Assembly: GCA_025934375.1 (NCBI GenBank) | Contig: JAICYD010000024.1 | Coordinates: forward strand, 1 to 62,929 | Direction: 5' to 3' | DNA length: 62,929 bases | From: Streptosporangiaceae bacterium | GTDB taxonomy: Bacteria; Actinomycetota; Actinomycetes; Streptosporangiales; Streptosporangiaceae | Part shown: positions 1 to 10,069 of the stretch, piece by piece | Numbering within the stretch: position 1 is the stretch's first letter | Layout of the letters: every line of letters starts with the position of its first letter | Program-made: the position numbers and the translations under genes | The notes under the pieces: generated by a model | Told to the model about the DNA's origin: nothing | Databases searched by the model: none | What the model saw: the letters and a program-made list of their open reading frames with translations, nothing else

Positions 1-1
1 C

Positions 2-1897
<1,896 letters not shown>

Positions 1898-2250
1898 CCG
1901 GCGCTCCCCCCGCGGGGATGACGGCGACCGTCCGCGAGATCGGCGTCCCCGGCCAGCCTCACTGACCCGGGCTACCGCGCCGGCACCCTGCCCGGGCCGC
2001 TGAGCGCGGACGTGAGCGCGCCGGATGATGGTTCCCGGTTAATTCCGTTGAGTTCTTGTGCCTTGGGGCCTGCGCCGAGAATTAGCGTGACCCCCGGTGG
2101 GGAAATCGCGGTAATTTGCGCGCCGGGATTGTTCGCTCGGCGGCCACGGGACCGCGTGGCGCGTGCGCTATGCTCGCGCCATAATTTGCAGCAGGACGCG
2201 AATTGGCGGATCAGCTAAGCGGAGCCGCGACGTTGCAGGGGGGACGCCCA
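1898..2250. other. Intergenic region upstream of the cyclic-nucleotide-binding gene
   Basis: There is no convincing gene here. The 3' half is less GC-rich than its surroundings (around 2030-2190), as expected for a promoter region. A TATGCT hexamer at about 2168-2173 could be a -10 box, but I see no matching -35 box. A short open frame at 2012-2218 has no recognisable protein features. Confidence 0.4.
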
Positions 2251-2730
2251 GTGTCTTTCTTTGACTATCCAAGCGAAACGCCCGCGGCGCCCGCGGGCCC
2301 CGTGGACGTGCTGCTCGCCGACGCGTCGGATGCCGAATGGACGACGCTGCTGGGCCATACCCAGCAGCACCGGTTCGATCCCGGCGAGGCGATCATGACC
2401 GAAGGGGATCAGGACCGCTCGCTCTACCTCGTGCTGGAGGGCCAGCTTGAGGTCCTCGCGCCGCGCGGCCGGCGCGGCGCGTACCGCAAGGTCGCGTTGG
2501 TCGCCGCGGGCAGCGTCATCGGGGAGCTGGCATTCTTCGACGGCGGTGCTCGCTCGGCCATGGTCAGGGCGGCGACGCCCGCCGTATTGGCCGAGATGTC
2601 GCCGACGTCCTTCGACGCGCTGGCCGCTGACAGCCCCGCCCTGGCCCGCCGGCTGCTGTTCGACCTGGGCCGCATCCTGGCCCGGCGGCTGCGCGCCGCC
2701 CAGGCCGCGCCGAACGCCGGGGGGAACTGA
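2251..2730 (+). CDS. Stand-alone cyclic nucleotide-binding domain protein
   Basis: A 159-residue protein consisting almost wholly of a CRP-type cyclic nucleotide-binding fold. It starts at GTG 2251, which has a GGGGGG Shine-Dalgarno-like run 4-9 bases upstream; a TTG at 2203 would add 16 residues but lacks such a site. The phosphate-binding cassette is GELAFFDGGARSAMVRA, with the Gly-Glu-Leu and the Arg that contact the cyclic phosphate. No DNA-binding helix-turn-helix follows, so it is not a CRP-like transcription factor; it more likely senses cAMP or cGMP and acts on a partner protein. Its stop codon is 1 bp before the start of the FHA-redox fusion, so the two are probably translated together. 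A cyclase gene lies next door, which suggests the ligand is made locally. Confidence 0.85.
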   Translation: MSFFDYPSETPAAPAGPVDVLLADASDAEWTTLLGHTQQHRFDPGEAIMTEGDQDRSLYLVLEGQLEVLAPRGRRGAYRKVALVAAGSVIGELAFFDGGARSAMVRAATPAVLAEMSPTSFDALAADSPALARRLLFDLGRILARRLRAAQAAPNAGGN

Positions 2731-2731
2731 C

Positions 2732-5700
2732 ATGGCCGGGACGCCGATCATCGAGATCCGGGAGCCAGGCCGGCCGCCCCGCCGGGTGCGCGTGGAGCGG
2801 GCGATCGAGTTCGGCCGCCAGCCGGCGGGCGACGGCGAGGCCGTCGTGCTGGATGACCTGGCTGTCTCGCGCCGCCACCTGCGGCTCGTGCCCAGCCCGG
2901 TCGCGCTGTCCATGGTGGACCTGGGCAGCGCCAACGGGACGATGGTCAACGGGATGCGGGTCACCGGCCGCGTGGTGCTCGAGCTGGGCTCGGTGGTGCG
3001 GCTGGGCCAGACCGAGATCCTCATGGTCGGCTGGGAGGGCGACCGGGCCCCGGCTGTTCCGGCCCCCAGGAGCCCGGCGGGCACCGCGACGGTCGCGGTG
3101 GCGATCTTGCCGGCGCCGCCGGCTCCGCCGCGGCCGCCGTCGCCCGCGAGACGGCCGTCGCCGGCGGTGACGCTGCGGGGCTGGCTGCTCGGCACGGTCC
3201 CGCGCGCGGGCGAGCCGCTGTTCCCCGCCTACACCGAGATGCGCCGCCGCCTGCCGGTCCGGGCCTGGCACGGCATCCGGATCGCCAGCGTGCTGGCCTA
3301 CCTGGCCTTGTGCGTCGGATTGTGGATACGGCCGGGCGGCGGGCAGTTCTGGTTTTTCAAGGTCATCGTCCCGCTGCTGCCCATCTTGTTCTTCACCGCG
3401 CCCGGGCTGTGGCGCAACATCTGCCCGCTGGCCGCGGCCAACCAGGCGCCGCGGGTACGCGGTTTCACCAAGGCGCTCACCCCGCCGGACTGGCTACGCC
3501 GCTACGGCGCGCTGATATCCATTTTCCTGTTTTTCGGCATCACCAGCACGCGGATCGCCTTCTTCAACACCAGCGCGCCCGGCCTGAGCATCCTGCTATC
3601 GCTGACAATCCTCAACGCATTCGTGGCGGGGTGGATGTTCAAGGGCAAGAGCGGCTGGTGCTCCAGTATCTGCCCGTTGCTGCCCCTGCAGCGCGCCTAC
3701 GGCCAGACGCCGTTCGCGAAGGTGCCCAACAGCCACTGCCAGCCGTGCGTCGGCTGCACGAAGAACTGTTACGACTTCCGGCCGAGCGTCGCCTACCAGG
3801 CGGACTTGCGCGACCCTGACCCGCAGTGGTCGGCGCCCCGCAAGCTGTTCGTCTCCGCCCTGCCGGGGTTCGTCCTTGGCTTCTTCCTGCTCGTCAGTCA
3901 CCCCGGGATCACGCTGCCCGAGGTGTACCTGCGGCTGGCCGCGTTCTTCCTGGGCAGCGTCGGGCTGTTCTACGCTGTCCAGGCGCTGACGGGGCTGGAG
4001 ACGACCATCACCGTCGCCGTCTGGGCGGCCACCGCGATCAGCATCTTCTACTGGTACTCGGGCGTCACCCTGGCCAGCTCGTTCGCGACCATCACCGGCA
4101 TCCAGGCGGCGTGGCTGGCCTGGCCGATCCGCGCCGTCGTGTGGGCACTGGCGCTGCTGTGGATCGCGCGGACCTACGTCAAGGGCCGCCAGTACGAGGA
4201 GGAGACCGCCGCGCGGCCCGCGCTGCCGGTGATCCAGATCAGCCCCCGGGCCAAGAAGGTCGCCCAGCAGGCCGCCAGCCCGGGCGCCGAGGTCACCTTC
4301 GCGGGCACCGGCAAGCCCGTCAAGGCCGAGGTCGGGATGAGCCTGCTGGCCCTGGCCGAGCGGGAGAAGCAGCCCATCGAGGCGGGCTGCCGGATGGGCG
4401 TCTGCGGCGCGGACCCGGTCGCGATCATGGAGGGCGGCGGGTGCCTGACCCAGCCCGATGAGGACGAGCAGAACACCTTGCGCCGCCTCGGCTTCGCCGA
4501 CAGCACCCGGATGGCGTGCGTCGCGCGCGTCCAGTCCGGGCCGGTCACCGTGGCCCTCAAACCCGAGCCGGGCACCCCCAGGGCGAGCGCCGTGACCGCC
4601 TACGACCGCTCGATCGTCAGCGTGGTCGTCCTCGGCAACGGCATCGCGGGGGTGACCGCCGCCGACTTCCTGCGCCGCGGCCACCCCGAGTGCGAGATCC
4701 ACGTGGTCGGCGCGGAATCCCACGTCCACTACAACCGGATGGGCATTTCCCGGCTCGTCTTCGGCCGTTCGGCCATGCAGGGCCTGTACCTGCTGCCCGA
4801 GCAGTGGTACGACGACCACCAGGTTGTCGCCTGGCTGAACACCCGGGCCAGCCGGATCGACACGGCCGCGAAGCGGGTCAGCCTGGCCACCGGGGACACG
4901 CTGCACTATGACCGGCTGATCCTGGCCATGGGGGCCAGCAGCGCCCGGCCGCCCCTCGACGGCTTCGGCCGCGCCGGCAGCTTCGTGATGCGGGCCGCGG
5001 CGGACGCGATGGCGATCCGCGCCTACGCCCAAGAGCACGGCTGTCGCACCGCCGTGGTGGCCGGCGGCGGCCTGCTCGGCCTGGAGGGGGCGCACGCGCT
5101 GCACGAGCTCGGCCTGGACGTCACCGTCTTGGAACGCGGCGGGCGGCTGATGGGCAAGCAGATCGACGAGCGGTGCAGTGAGCTGCTGCACGGGCACCTG
5201 GCTCGCACGGGCCTGCACGTGGAGTACCGAGCCGAGTCCCAGGCGCTGGCCGGCCAGGACCGGGTGACCGGGGTGACCCTCAAGGACGGCCGCACGCTCG
5301 GCTGCGACATCTTCCTGGCCGCCGTCGGCAACCGGCCGAACGCCGATCTCGCCAGGGACGCCGGCATCGCCGTCAACCGCGGCGTCGTCGTCAACGACCG
5401 GATGGAGACCTCCGTCCCGCACGTCTACGCGGCCGGCGACGTCGCCGAGCATGACGGGATGCTGCTGGGGCTGTGGCCGATCGCCGCCAAGCAGGGCGAG
5501 GTCGCCGCGGTCAACGCGCTCGGCGGCCTGGGCGGCCAGCAGATGAGCCTCACCGCGGAGGTCCCGGCGACGATCCTCAAGGGCGTGGGCATCGACTTGT
5601 TCTCGATCGGCCAGTTCGCCGCCGGCGAGGGCGACACCACGATCGTCGCCGAGGAGCGCGACCCCTACGACCCGACCTACCGCAAGCTGGTGATCTCCGG

Positions 5701-5875
5701 CGGCCGGGCGGTCGGCGCCACCATCGTCGGCAACGAGCCCGAGGTGGTCGCCGCCGCGACCGCCGCGGTCAAGAACCGGGCCCAGGTCACCCCGCAGGTG
5801 CTCGCCGACCTGCGCCGCGGCGAGTGGACGGCGCTGCGCGACGCGGGCCGCGCATCGGTCGCAAACCCGGCCTAG
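2732..5875 (+). CDS. FHA / NapH-NosR-like membrane Fe-S / 2Fe-2S ferredoxin / FAD oxidoreductase fusion
   Basis: A 1047-residue fusion starting at ATG 2732. In order: an FHA phosphothreonine-recognition domain (about 24-98, with VSRRH and SANGT); a Pro/Ala linker; a polytopic membrane domain (about 180-500) with NICPL and SSICPL Cys-Pro motifs and a 4Fe-4S signature CQPCVGCTKNC near 334-344, as in NapH/NosR electron-transfer proteins; a 2Fe-2S ferredoxin-like domain (about 525-610); and a FAD/NAD(P)H oxidoreductase of the NirB/rubredoxin-reductase class (GNGIAG near 635, second nucleotide site GGGLLGLEGA near 775, AAGDVAE near 905). Family knowledge predicts electrons moving between NAD(P)H, FAD, Fe-S centres and the membrane. 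The third cysteine expected in the 2Fe-2S loop is Asp. The 3' end overlaps the convergent cyclase gene by 89 bp. The physiological acceptor is unknown. Confidence 0.85.
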   Translation: MAGTPIIEIREPGRPPRRVRVERAIEFGRQPAGDGEAVVLDDLAVSRRHLRLVPSPVALSMVDLGSANGTMVNGMRVTGRVVLELGSVVRLGQTEILMVGWEGDRAPAVPAPRSPAGTATVAVAILPAPPAPPRPPSPARRPSPAVTLRGWLLGTVPRAGEPLFPAYTEMRRRLPVRAWHGIRIASVLAYLALCVGLWIRPGGGQFWFFKVIVPLLPILFFTAPGLWRNICPLAAANQAPRVRGFTKALTPPDWLRRYGALISIFLFFGITSTRIAFFNTSAPGLSILLSLTILNAFVAGWMFKGKSGWCSSICPLLPLQRAYGQTPFAKVPNSHCQPCVGCTKNCYDFRPSVAYQADLRDPDPQWSAPRKLFVSALPGFVLGFFLLVSHPGITLPEVYLRLAAFFLGSVGLFYAVQALTGLETTITVAVWAATAISIFYWYSGVTLASSFATITGIQAAWLAWPIRAVVWALALLWIARTYVKGRQYEEETAARPALPVIQISPRAKKVAQQAASPGAEVTFAGTGKPVKAEVGMSLLALAEREKQPIEAGCRMGVCGADPVAIMEGGGCLTQPDEDEQNTLRRLGFADSTRMACVARVQSGPVTVALKPEPGTPRASAVTAYDRSIVSVVVLGNGIAGVTAADFLRRGHPECEIHVVGAESHVHYNRMGISRLVFGRSAMQGLYLLPEQWYDDHQVVAWLNTRASRIDTAAKRVSLATGDTLHYDRLILAMGASSARPPLDGFGRAGSFVMRAAADAMAIRAYAQEHGCRTAVVAGGGLLGLEGAHALHELGLDVTVLERGGRLMGKQIDERCSELLHGHLARTGLHVEYRAESQALAGQDRVTGVTLKDGRTLGCDIFLAAVGNRPNADLARDAGIAVNRGVVVNDRMETSVPHVYAAGDVAEHDGMLLGLWPIAAKQGEVAAVNALGGLGGQQMSLTAEVPATILKGVGIDLFSIGQFAAGEGDTTIVAEERDPYDPTYRKLVISGGRAVGATIVGNEPEVVAAATAAVKNRAQVTPQVLADLRRGEWTALRDAGRASVANPA

Positions 5876-7025
5876 GCAGCGCCCCGCCCCGGGCCAGCGC
5901 GTCTGGGGCCTGGCACCGTGCCGGTAACAGCCGGCCCGCCGCGAGGATCTCGACCACCTGCCGACGGCCCTTGACCTGGACCGCCGGCAGCGGGGTGAAG
6001 GCGAAGCCGACCGCGGACCGGTGCACCGCGTCGGTCACCAGGACGGCTGGCCGGCCGTCCCGGCCGGCCAGGCCGGATAGCCGGAAGGCGACGTTGGTGG
6101 CATCGCCGAGCACGGTGACGATGCGGCCGGTCATCTGGCTCACCGCCGCCGGGCCGCAGGCGACGCCCCAGCCCATGCGCATCGGTCCGCCATCGGGGTC
6201 GCGAACGGACAGGCCGGCCGCGATGTCCGGGACCGTCTCAGCCGCCTCGACGGCGAAGGCGACCGCGGCCTCGGCGGCGGTCGCCATGGCGGCCTGCTCC
6301 ATGGCCTCGCGGGCGCCAGCGCTCATCCCCTTGGCGTCCATCGCGGTGGCCACCATGGCGGCGGACTCCCAGGTCGCGAAGAACGCGTCACCCACATAGT
6401 TGGACAGCACTCCGTTGTGCCGGTTGAGGATGCGCCGCAGCCCGGTGAACAGCCGGTCGATGTTTTCCAGCAGCACCCGGTCGTCGGTCTGCTCGGCGAT
6501 CGTGGAGAAGCCGGCGATGTCACCGACCGCCATCGCCATCTTGGTGACCGTCACCTCACGGACCGTGTTGGTCCGTCGGCCGGGGCCGGTGATGGTGCCC
6601 GCCGGGCCGCCGCGAACCGGGGCGGTGAACCGCCGGGAGCGGAACTGCAGCTCCACGGCGCCGATGCGCAGCCGGTCACCGGGCCGCAGCCGGATCGGGA
6701 CCGCCCGTTCGACCCGGTGCCCGTTGAGTCGTGTCCCGTTCGTGCTGCAGTCGGTCAGCCACGCCTGATCCAGCGCGGAGTCCAGCCGTACCTCCAGGTG
6801 CGTGCGGGACACGGCCGGGTCGGTGATCAGCAGGCGGTGCCGCTCGTCCGCCCCGGCGCACTCGCGGCCCACGGCCAGCCAGTCCAGCACCGGCACCGAG
6901 TGCTCCCCGTCGGTGTCCGGACCGACCACGAGGACGGCCGGGATGGTCTCCGACGCCCCCGACGCGGGCGGCCGGTACTCGGCGTCGGCGTGCCCCCCGG
7001 GAAGTTGCCCCCCGTCATTGCCCAT
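5787..7025 (-). CDS. FHA-domain class III adenylate/guanylate cyclase
   Basis: A 412-residue protein starting at ATG 7025, overlapping the end of the upstream FHA gene by 11 bp, which suggests translational coupling. An N-terminal FHA domain (about 50-130) carries VGR, VSRTH and [11 protein letters not shown] class III cyclase catalytic domain follows (about 150-360). GDIAGFS and VGDAFFATW supply the two metal-binding Asp residues, and [10 protein letters not shown] supplies the catalytic Asn and Arg. The residue that normally selects the purine (Lys in K-x-x-G-D) is Asn, so ATP versus GTP use is uncertain. An Ala-rich helical insert lies between the two halves. The last 50 residues are Arg/Pro-rich and overlap the convergent redox gene antisense. 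It would make the ligand for the cyclic-nucleotide-binding protein at 2251-2730. Confidence 0.88.
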   Translation of the reverse strand: MGNDGGQLPGGHADAEYRPPASGASETIPAVLVVGPDTDGEHSVPVLDWLAVGRECAGADERHRLLITDPAVSRTHLEVRLDSALDQAWLTDCSTNGTRLNGHRVERAVPIRLRPGDRLRIGAVELQFRSRRFTAPVRGGPAGTITGPGRRTNTVREVTVTKMAMAVGDIAGFSTIAEQTDDRVLLENIDRLFTGLRRILNRHNGVLSNYVGDAFFATWESAAMVATAMDAKGMSAGAREAMEQAAMATAAEAAVAFAVEAAETVPDIAAGLSVRDPDGGPMRMGWGVACGPAAVSQMTGRIVTVLGDATNVAFRLSGLAGRDGRPAVLVTDAVHRSAVGFAFTPLPAVQVKGRRQVVEILAAGRLLPARCQAPDALARGGALPRPGLRPMRGPRRAAPSTRRGAGRRAPAG

Positions 7026-8343
7026 GCGGCGGCCCGGTGACGACATAGGTGAAGACTTGCTGCCCGATGCGCAGGCTCCAGGTCGGGGGCAGCTGAGCCG
7101 GGTCGGTGCCGATCCGGGTCCACTCCGGCGCGCCCGGCGCGCTGATGAAGGTCCCGTGCGTCGACCCCGGGTCGCGAACCCACACCAGGCCCTGGTCGAC
7201 CCACACGTAGGCGTGGATCCGCGAGATGAGGTTGTCCGGGTCACGCAGCGGCAGCGGCGAGGCGTGCCCGCTGATCACCGACGGGTCCTGGTGCGGCCCG
7301 CGGCCCAGCACGTAGGCGCGGTCCAGGTAGATGACCGTCCCGTCCTCCGACCGCAGCTCGCCGATCGGCGACACCACCATGGTCGGCTGGGCGCTGCCGG
7401 GCTGCCCGGCGCCCGGCTGCTGCTGGGGCAGCGGCACGGACTGCACGGCGATGGTCTCCTGGTGCCCGAGCGGGAGCGGCGACGGGCTGGGCTCCTCGTC
7501 GGCGGCGGGCGGCGTGTACTCCAGCGGCGGCTCGGCCAGGTCGCTCAGCGACGGCTGCGGTGATCCCGCGGCGGGCACGTCCTGCAATTCCTCGACGGCG
7601 GGCCCCGGGTCAGCGGGCGCGTCGGCGACGGCGGGCGCCTCCGCGGCCGGCGATGCCCATTCCTCGGCGGTGAGCGGGCTCCAGTCGTGCGCGGCGGCGG
7701 GCTCGGGGTCGGCGGCGGGGGATGCCCAGTTCTCGGCGGCGGGCTCGTCGGGGGCAGGCTCGGCGGCGGCGGGCGGCTCGGCCTCCGGCGCGGGTGCCTC
7801 CTCAGCGACCGGCTCGGCCAGCACCGGCGCGGCTGCCTCCGGTCCCGGCGCGGCCCCCAGCCAGGTCAGCGCGAACGCCTGCCCGGGTACCACTCCCTCC
7901 CGCAAGTCCGACAGCGGGTCCGGCGCCACCGCCCGGCCGGCGGCCACGGCGATCGTCAGCTGGTCGAACGTGGCCGGCATCGCCTCGTCGACCCAGGTCA
8001 GGGCGCGCTCTCCGGACAGCTCGCGGGTCGTCCCGTCCTGGGTGACCGTGCACGACACGGGACCGCGCAGGAAGACAACCACATCCGAGCCGCGTACGGC
8101 CACCATCCCGAACGAGATCGCGTCCCCGGGCATGTGCCCGAGCACCCACGCCGCCAGTCGCGCGGCGACCATGCTGGCCGACAGCGCCTCATCGGCCGCG
8201 ACGCTAGCGACCAGGCCAAGAAGCTCCCGGATACCATCGTCGGGGACCGGCTCCTCGCGCGGCACCACCACGACCGTGGCGCCGAACCGGGCGATCAGCC
8301 CGTTCCCCGGCTCTATCCCTACGTGCGCTGTCATCTGTCCCAT
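7015..8343 (-). CDS. PP2C-like domain plus C-terminal FHA domain protein
   Basis: A 442-residue protein. ATG 8343 is chosen over an upstream ATG at 8397 because GAGGGG lies about 8 bases before it. Residues 1-150 resemble a PP2C-type fold ([16 protein letters not shown], then a strand-rich part ending [10 protein letters not shown]), but I do not see the metal-binding Asp motifs of an active phosphatase. A long Ala/Pro/Glu-rich linker (about 160-310) follows. The FHA domain is at about 335-435, with LGRG, SRIHAYV and [10 protein letters not shown]. The protein probably binds a phosphorylated partner rather than acting as an enzyme. It is the first gene of the cyclase transcript and belongs to the FHA/cyclic nucleotide/redox locus. 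Function is inferred from context only. Confidence 0.7.
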   Translation of the reverse strand: MGQMTAHVGIEPGNGLIARFGATVVVVPREEPVPDDGIRELLGLVASVAADEALSASMVAARLAAWVLGHMPGDAISFGMVAVRGSDVVVFLRGPVSCTVTQDGTTRELSGERALTWVDEAMPATFDQLTIAVAAGRAVAPDPLSDLREGVVPGQAFALTWLGAAPGPEAAAPVLAEPVAEEAPAPEAEPPAAAEPAPDEPAAENWASPAADPEPAAAHDWSPLTAEEWASPAAEAPAVADAPADPGPAVEELQDVPAAGSPQPSLSDLAEPPLEYTPPAADEEPSPSPLPLGHQETIAVQSVPLPQQQPGAGQPGSAQPTMVVSPIGELRSEDGTVIYLDRAYVLGRGPHQDPSVISGHASPLPLRDPDNLISRIHAYVWVDQGLVWVRDPGSTHGTFISAPGAPEWTRIGTDPAQLPPTWSLRIGQQVFTYVVTGPPHGQ

Positions 8344-8427
8344 GCCGTTCCCCTCATGCACCGCCGACGGACCCGTGTGCTTCCGCAGTAATAGCATGCG
8401 CCGTACGGGCGCCGACCAACCATTACC

Positions 8428-8865
8428 TTACGGATGCCTCAAGGTGATCATGGGCATGGGGTGACGACCACGGCAAGTGGGGCGCCGACTCAGTAGTCCC
8501 GCCACCACTGGGTGGTATCGCTCGGTGAGCAGGCCTGCAGGGTGACCGGTGCCGGGTCGGTGCCGGCTGGTGCCCGCTGCCTGGCAGAGGGCGGGATTGG
8601 TGTCGGCTTCCAGCTCGAAGTACCCGAACGGCGCGCCGGGGGGATAGACCCGGGTGAACCCCTGGCCCGGGTCCCCGCTACCGCAGGGCTGGACGGTGAG
8701 CGCCGTTCCCGCCGTAAGGCTGGGGACGAACCGGCACCAGCCGGCAGCCGGGCTGTGCCCGGGCGGCAATAATACGGTGGCGGCGCCGCGCGGCGACCCG
8801 GCGACGCGGCAGTCGCGGCCCAGCGGCCTGCCAGCCAGCCTCGCAGCAGTCCGCGATGGCGTCAT
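8428..8865 (-). pseudogene. Possible decayed gene fragment
   Basis: An open minus-strand frame reads like ordinary protein in its middle (FVPSLTAGTALTVQPCGSGD, then VYPPGAPFGYFELEADT) but has no credible start or Shine-Dalgarno site. Its upstream end runs into the palindrome array. It looks like the worn remains of a longer gene whose family I cannot name. The opposite strand is also open over part of it, so coding status is uncertain. Confidence 0.25.
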
Positions 8866-8966
8866 CGCGGCCTAACCGCAGTCCGCGTTTGCGCAATCGC
8901 GGGTTGCCAGCGATACGCGATTGCGTAGTCGCGGATCCAGCAGCCGTCCGCGATTGCGCAATCGCG
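8852..8966. promoter_or_regulatory. Array of four phased 18-bp palindromes
   Basis: Four near-identical palindromes with consensus CGCGATTGCGCAATCGCG lie at 8852-8869, 8884-8901, 8916-8933 and 8949-8966. The last copy is perfect; the others carry one to a few changes. Starts are 32, 32 and 33 bp apart, about three helical turns, so all copies face the same side of the DNA. This looks like an operator array for a dimeric DNA-binding protein. The nearest downstream gene on the plus strand begins at 9027. Confidence 0.7.
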
Positions 8967-9026
8967 GTCGCATGGGGCGCGCGGATGGCTGGCTCGAATG
9001 TCGGACCCCGGTGTCACAGTGGCGGC

Positions 9027-9431
9027 ATGACTTCCGACGTTAAGAGGGAAACTCGGCGTCGTGGCATCGGCGAGGAATTGCCACCGGCCATGGCCGAGTT
9101 GCTCCAGGATCAGTACAACACGTTCCTCGCGATGAGTGACGCGTGGTGGCCGGACGCCGGCGTCGCGGGCGAGGCTGATTCGGTGCAGTACCACCTCAGC
9201 GCGCGTGACTACGAGCGAACGCTGACGAGGCGCAACCGGATGGAGGCGGCCGGGATCCGCGTGTTGCAGTTCCTGCCCAGGGACACCAAGCCCAAGTGGC
9301 CCCCCTATCACCGGGAGATCCAAAGCGCGCTGGCTCACGGGGCGAAGAGCTCCCCGCCGCGCATCATCGCGGTGCCCGCCGATGTTTCGGCCGGCCGGGC
9401 TCCTCAGGCGCGGCGGACCGTGAAGTTGTAG
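9027..9431 (+). CDS. Short protein with DUF559-like C-terminal segment, probably truncated
   Basis: A 134-residue frame starting at ATG 9027. The centre, DSVQYHLSARDYERTLTRRN followed by AAGIRVLQFLPR, resembles the C-terminal endonuclease-like (DUF559/Vsr-like) segment often joined to AbiEi-type antitoxin regulators in actinobacteria. Here the usual N-terminal winged-helix part is absent and only about 45 unrelated residues precede it, so the gene may be a remnant. No clear Shine-Dalgarno site was seen. The final 28 bp overlap the convergent DUF1203 gene. The palindrome array lies 60 bp upstream and might control it. Confidence 0.45.
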   Translation: MTSDVKRETRRRGIGEELPPAMAELLQDQYNTFLAMSDAWWPDAGVAGEADSVQYHLSARDYERTLTRRNRMEAAGIRVLQFLPRDTKPKWPPYHREIQSALAHGAKSSPPRIIAVPADVSAGRAPQARRTVKL

Positions 9432-9892
9432 CAGCCGAAACCGACGTTGCGCAGTTGCACGAGCGCGACGTCCGGCTGCCCGAGCAGCTCGCGGATGGCC
9501 TCAGTGGCGTGGTCACCATCGTCGACGAGGACTCCCGTCGCGATGCGCCCCTCGTGGTCGTAGGCGCGGACCACCTGCTGGCGGTGGCTGAGCTCGGGCG
9601 GGTAGGCCCACGGCGTCGGATAGCCGCCGCAGGCGTCTGCGTGAATGAACACCGGCCCGCGCTCTGCGTAGGCGCCGGCCGTTCCGGGCGGGGTGTAGGC
9701 GATGAGCAGGATCCGCTCTCCGGCCCGGACCTCGCGCAGGCAGCAGCGCAACGGCGAGCCAACGGGCGCGTCCGCCAGCGGAGCGAGCGCGTTCCCCGCC
9801 TCATCGGCGCTCGCACCCCGGATCCGCGCCAGCTCAGCGCCCGGGATCGGCTCGAAGACCAGGGTGCCTGTCGCTGTCTTTATCGCTGTCAT
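9404..9892 (-). CDS. DUF1203 family protein
   Basis: A 162-residue soluble protein starting at ATG 9892. It matches the DUF1203 pattern: a conserved front (FEPIPGAELARIRGA), then Cys-rich LRCCLREVRAGERILLIAYT, a GPVFIHADAC segment and a final NVGFGCYNFTVRR. Length is normal for the family (about 150-165). The biochemical function of the family is not known to me. It is transcribed away from the MFS exporter at 10070 across a 177-bp region, so the two may share control. The 3' end overlaps the convergent gene at 9027-9431 by 28 bp. Confidence 0.8.
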   Translation of the reverse strand: MTAIKTATGTLVFEPIPGAELARIRGASADEAGNALAPLADAPVGSPLRCCLREVRAGERILLIAYTPPGTAGAYAERGPVFIHADACGGYPTPWAYPPELSHRQQVVRAYDHEGRIATGVLVDDGDHATEAIRELLGQPDVALVQLRNVGFGCYNFTVRRA

Positions 9893-10036
9893 GTTCACTA
9901 GCCTGCCGGGTGCGGGGTGGCCATGCTGGCGGGAATCGGACGCGAGGTTACGGCGGGACCCGGGTGCCATTTCCCGTCGCCACCGGGCACCCGCTCCGCG
10001 ACAGGAGTGCCACGGTGACCCTCCAATGTCACATGG

Positions 10037-10055
10037 CCGCCAGGCAGTCTGGCGG
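10037..10055. promoter_or_regulatory. Inverted repeat just upstream of the MFS gene
   Basis: CCGCCAG and CTGGCGG arms of 7 bp are separated by GCAGT. The element ends 14 bp before the exporter start at 10070. It could be an operator in the divergent DUF1203/MFS region or an RNA hairpin near the ribosome site. A longer inverted repeat (CGGGTGC / GGCACCCG) lies near 9960-9990. Confidence 0.4.
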
Positions 10056-10069
10056 TTAGCGTCGGTGGC

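Noticed and set aside
2012..2218. 68-codon plus-strand frame before the cyclic-nucleotide-binding gene
   Set aside because: No Shine-Dalgarno site, no motif and poor codon periodicity; the region looks like a promoter zone.
3596..5452. 618-codon open frame on the minus strand inside the redox fusion gene
   Set aside because: Composition is Gly/Arg/Asp/Val-rich without motifs; the plus-strand fusion has clear domains over the same bases.
8852..8966. CRISPR array
   Set aside because: Repeats are only 18 bp, fully palindromic, spacers are 14-15 bp and related in sequence, and no cas gene is near.
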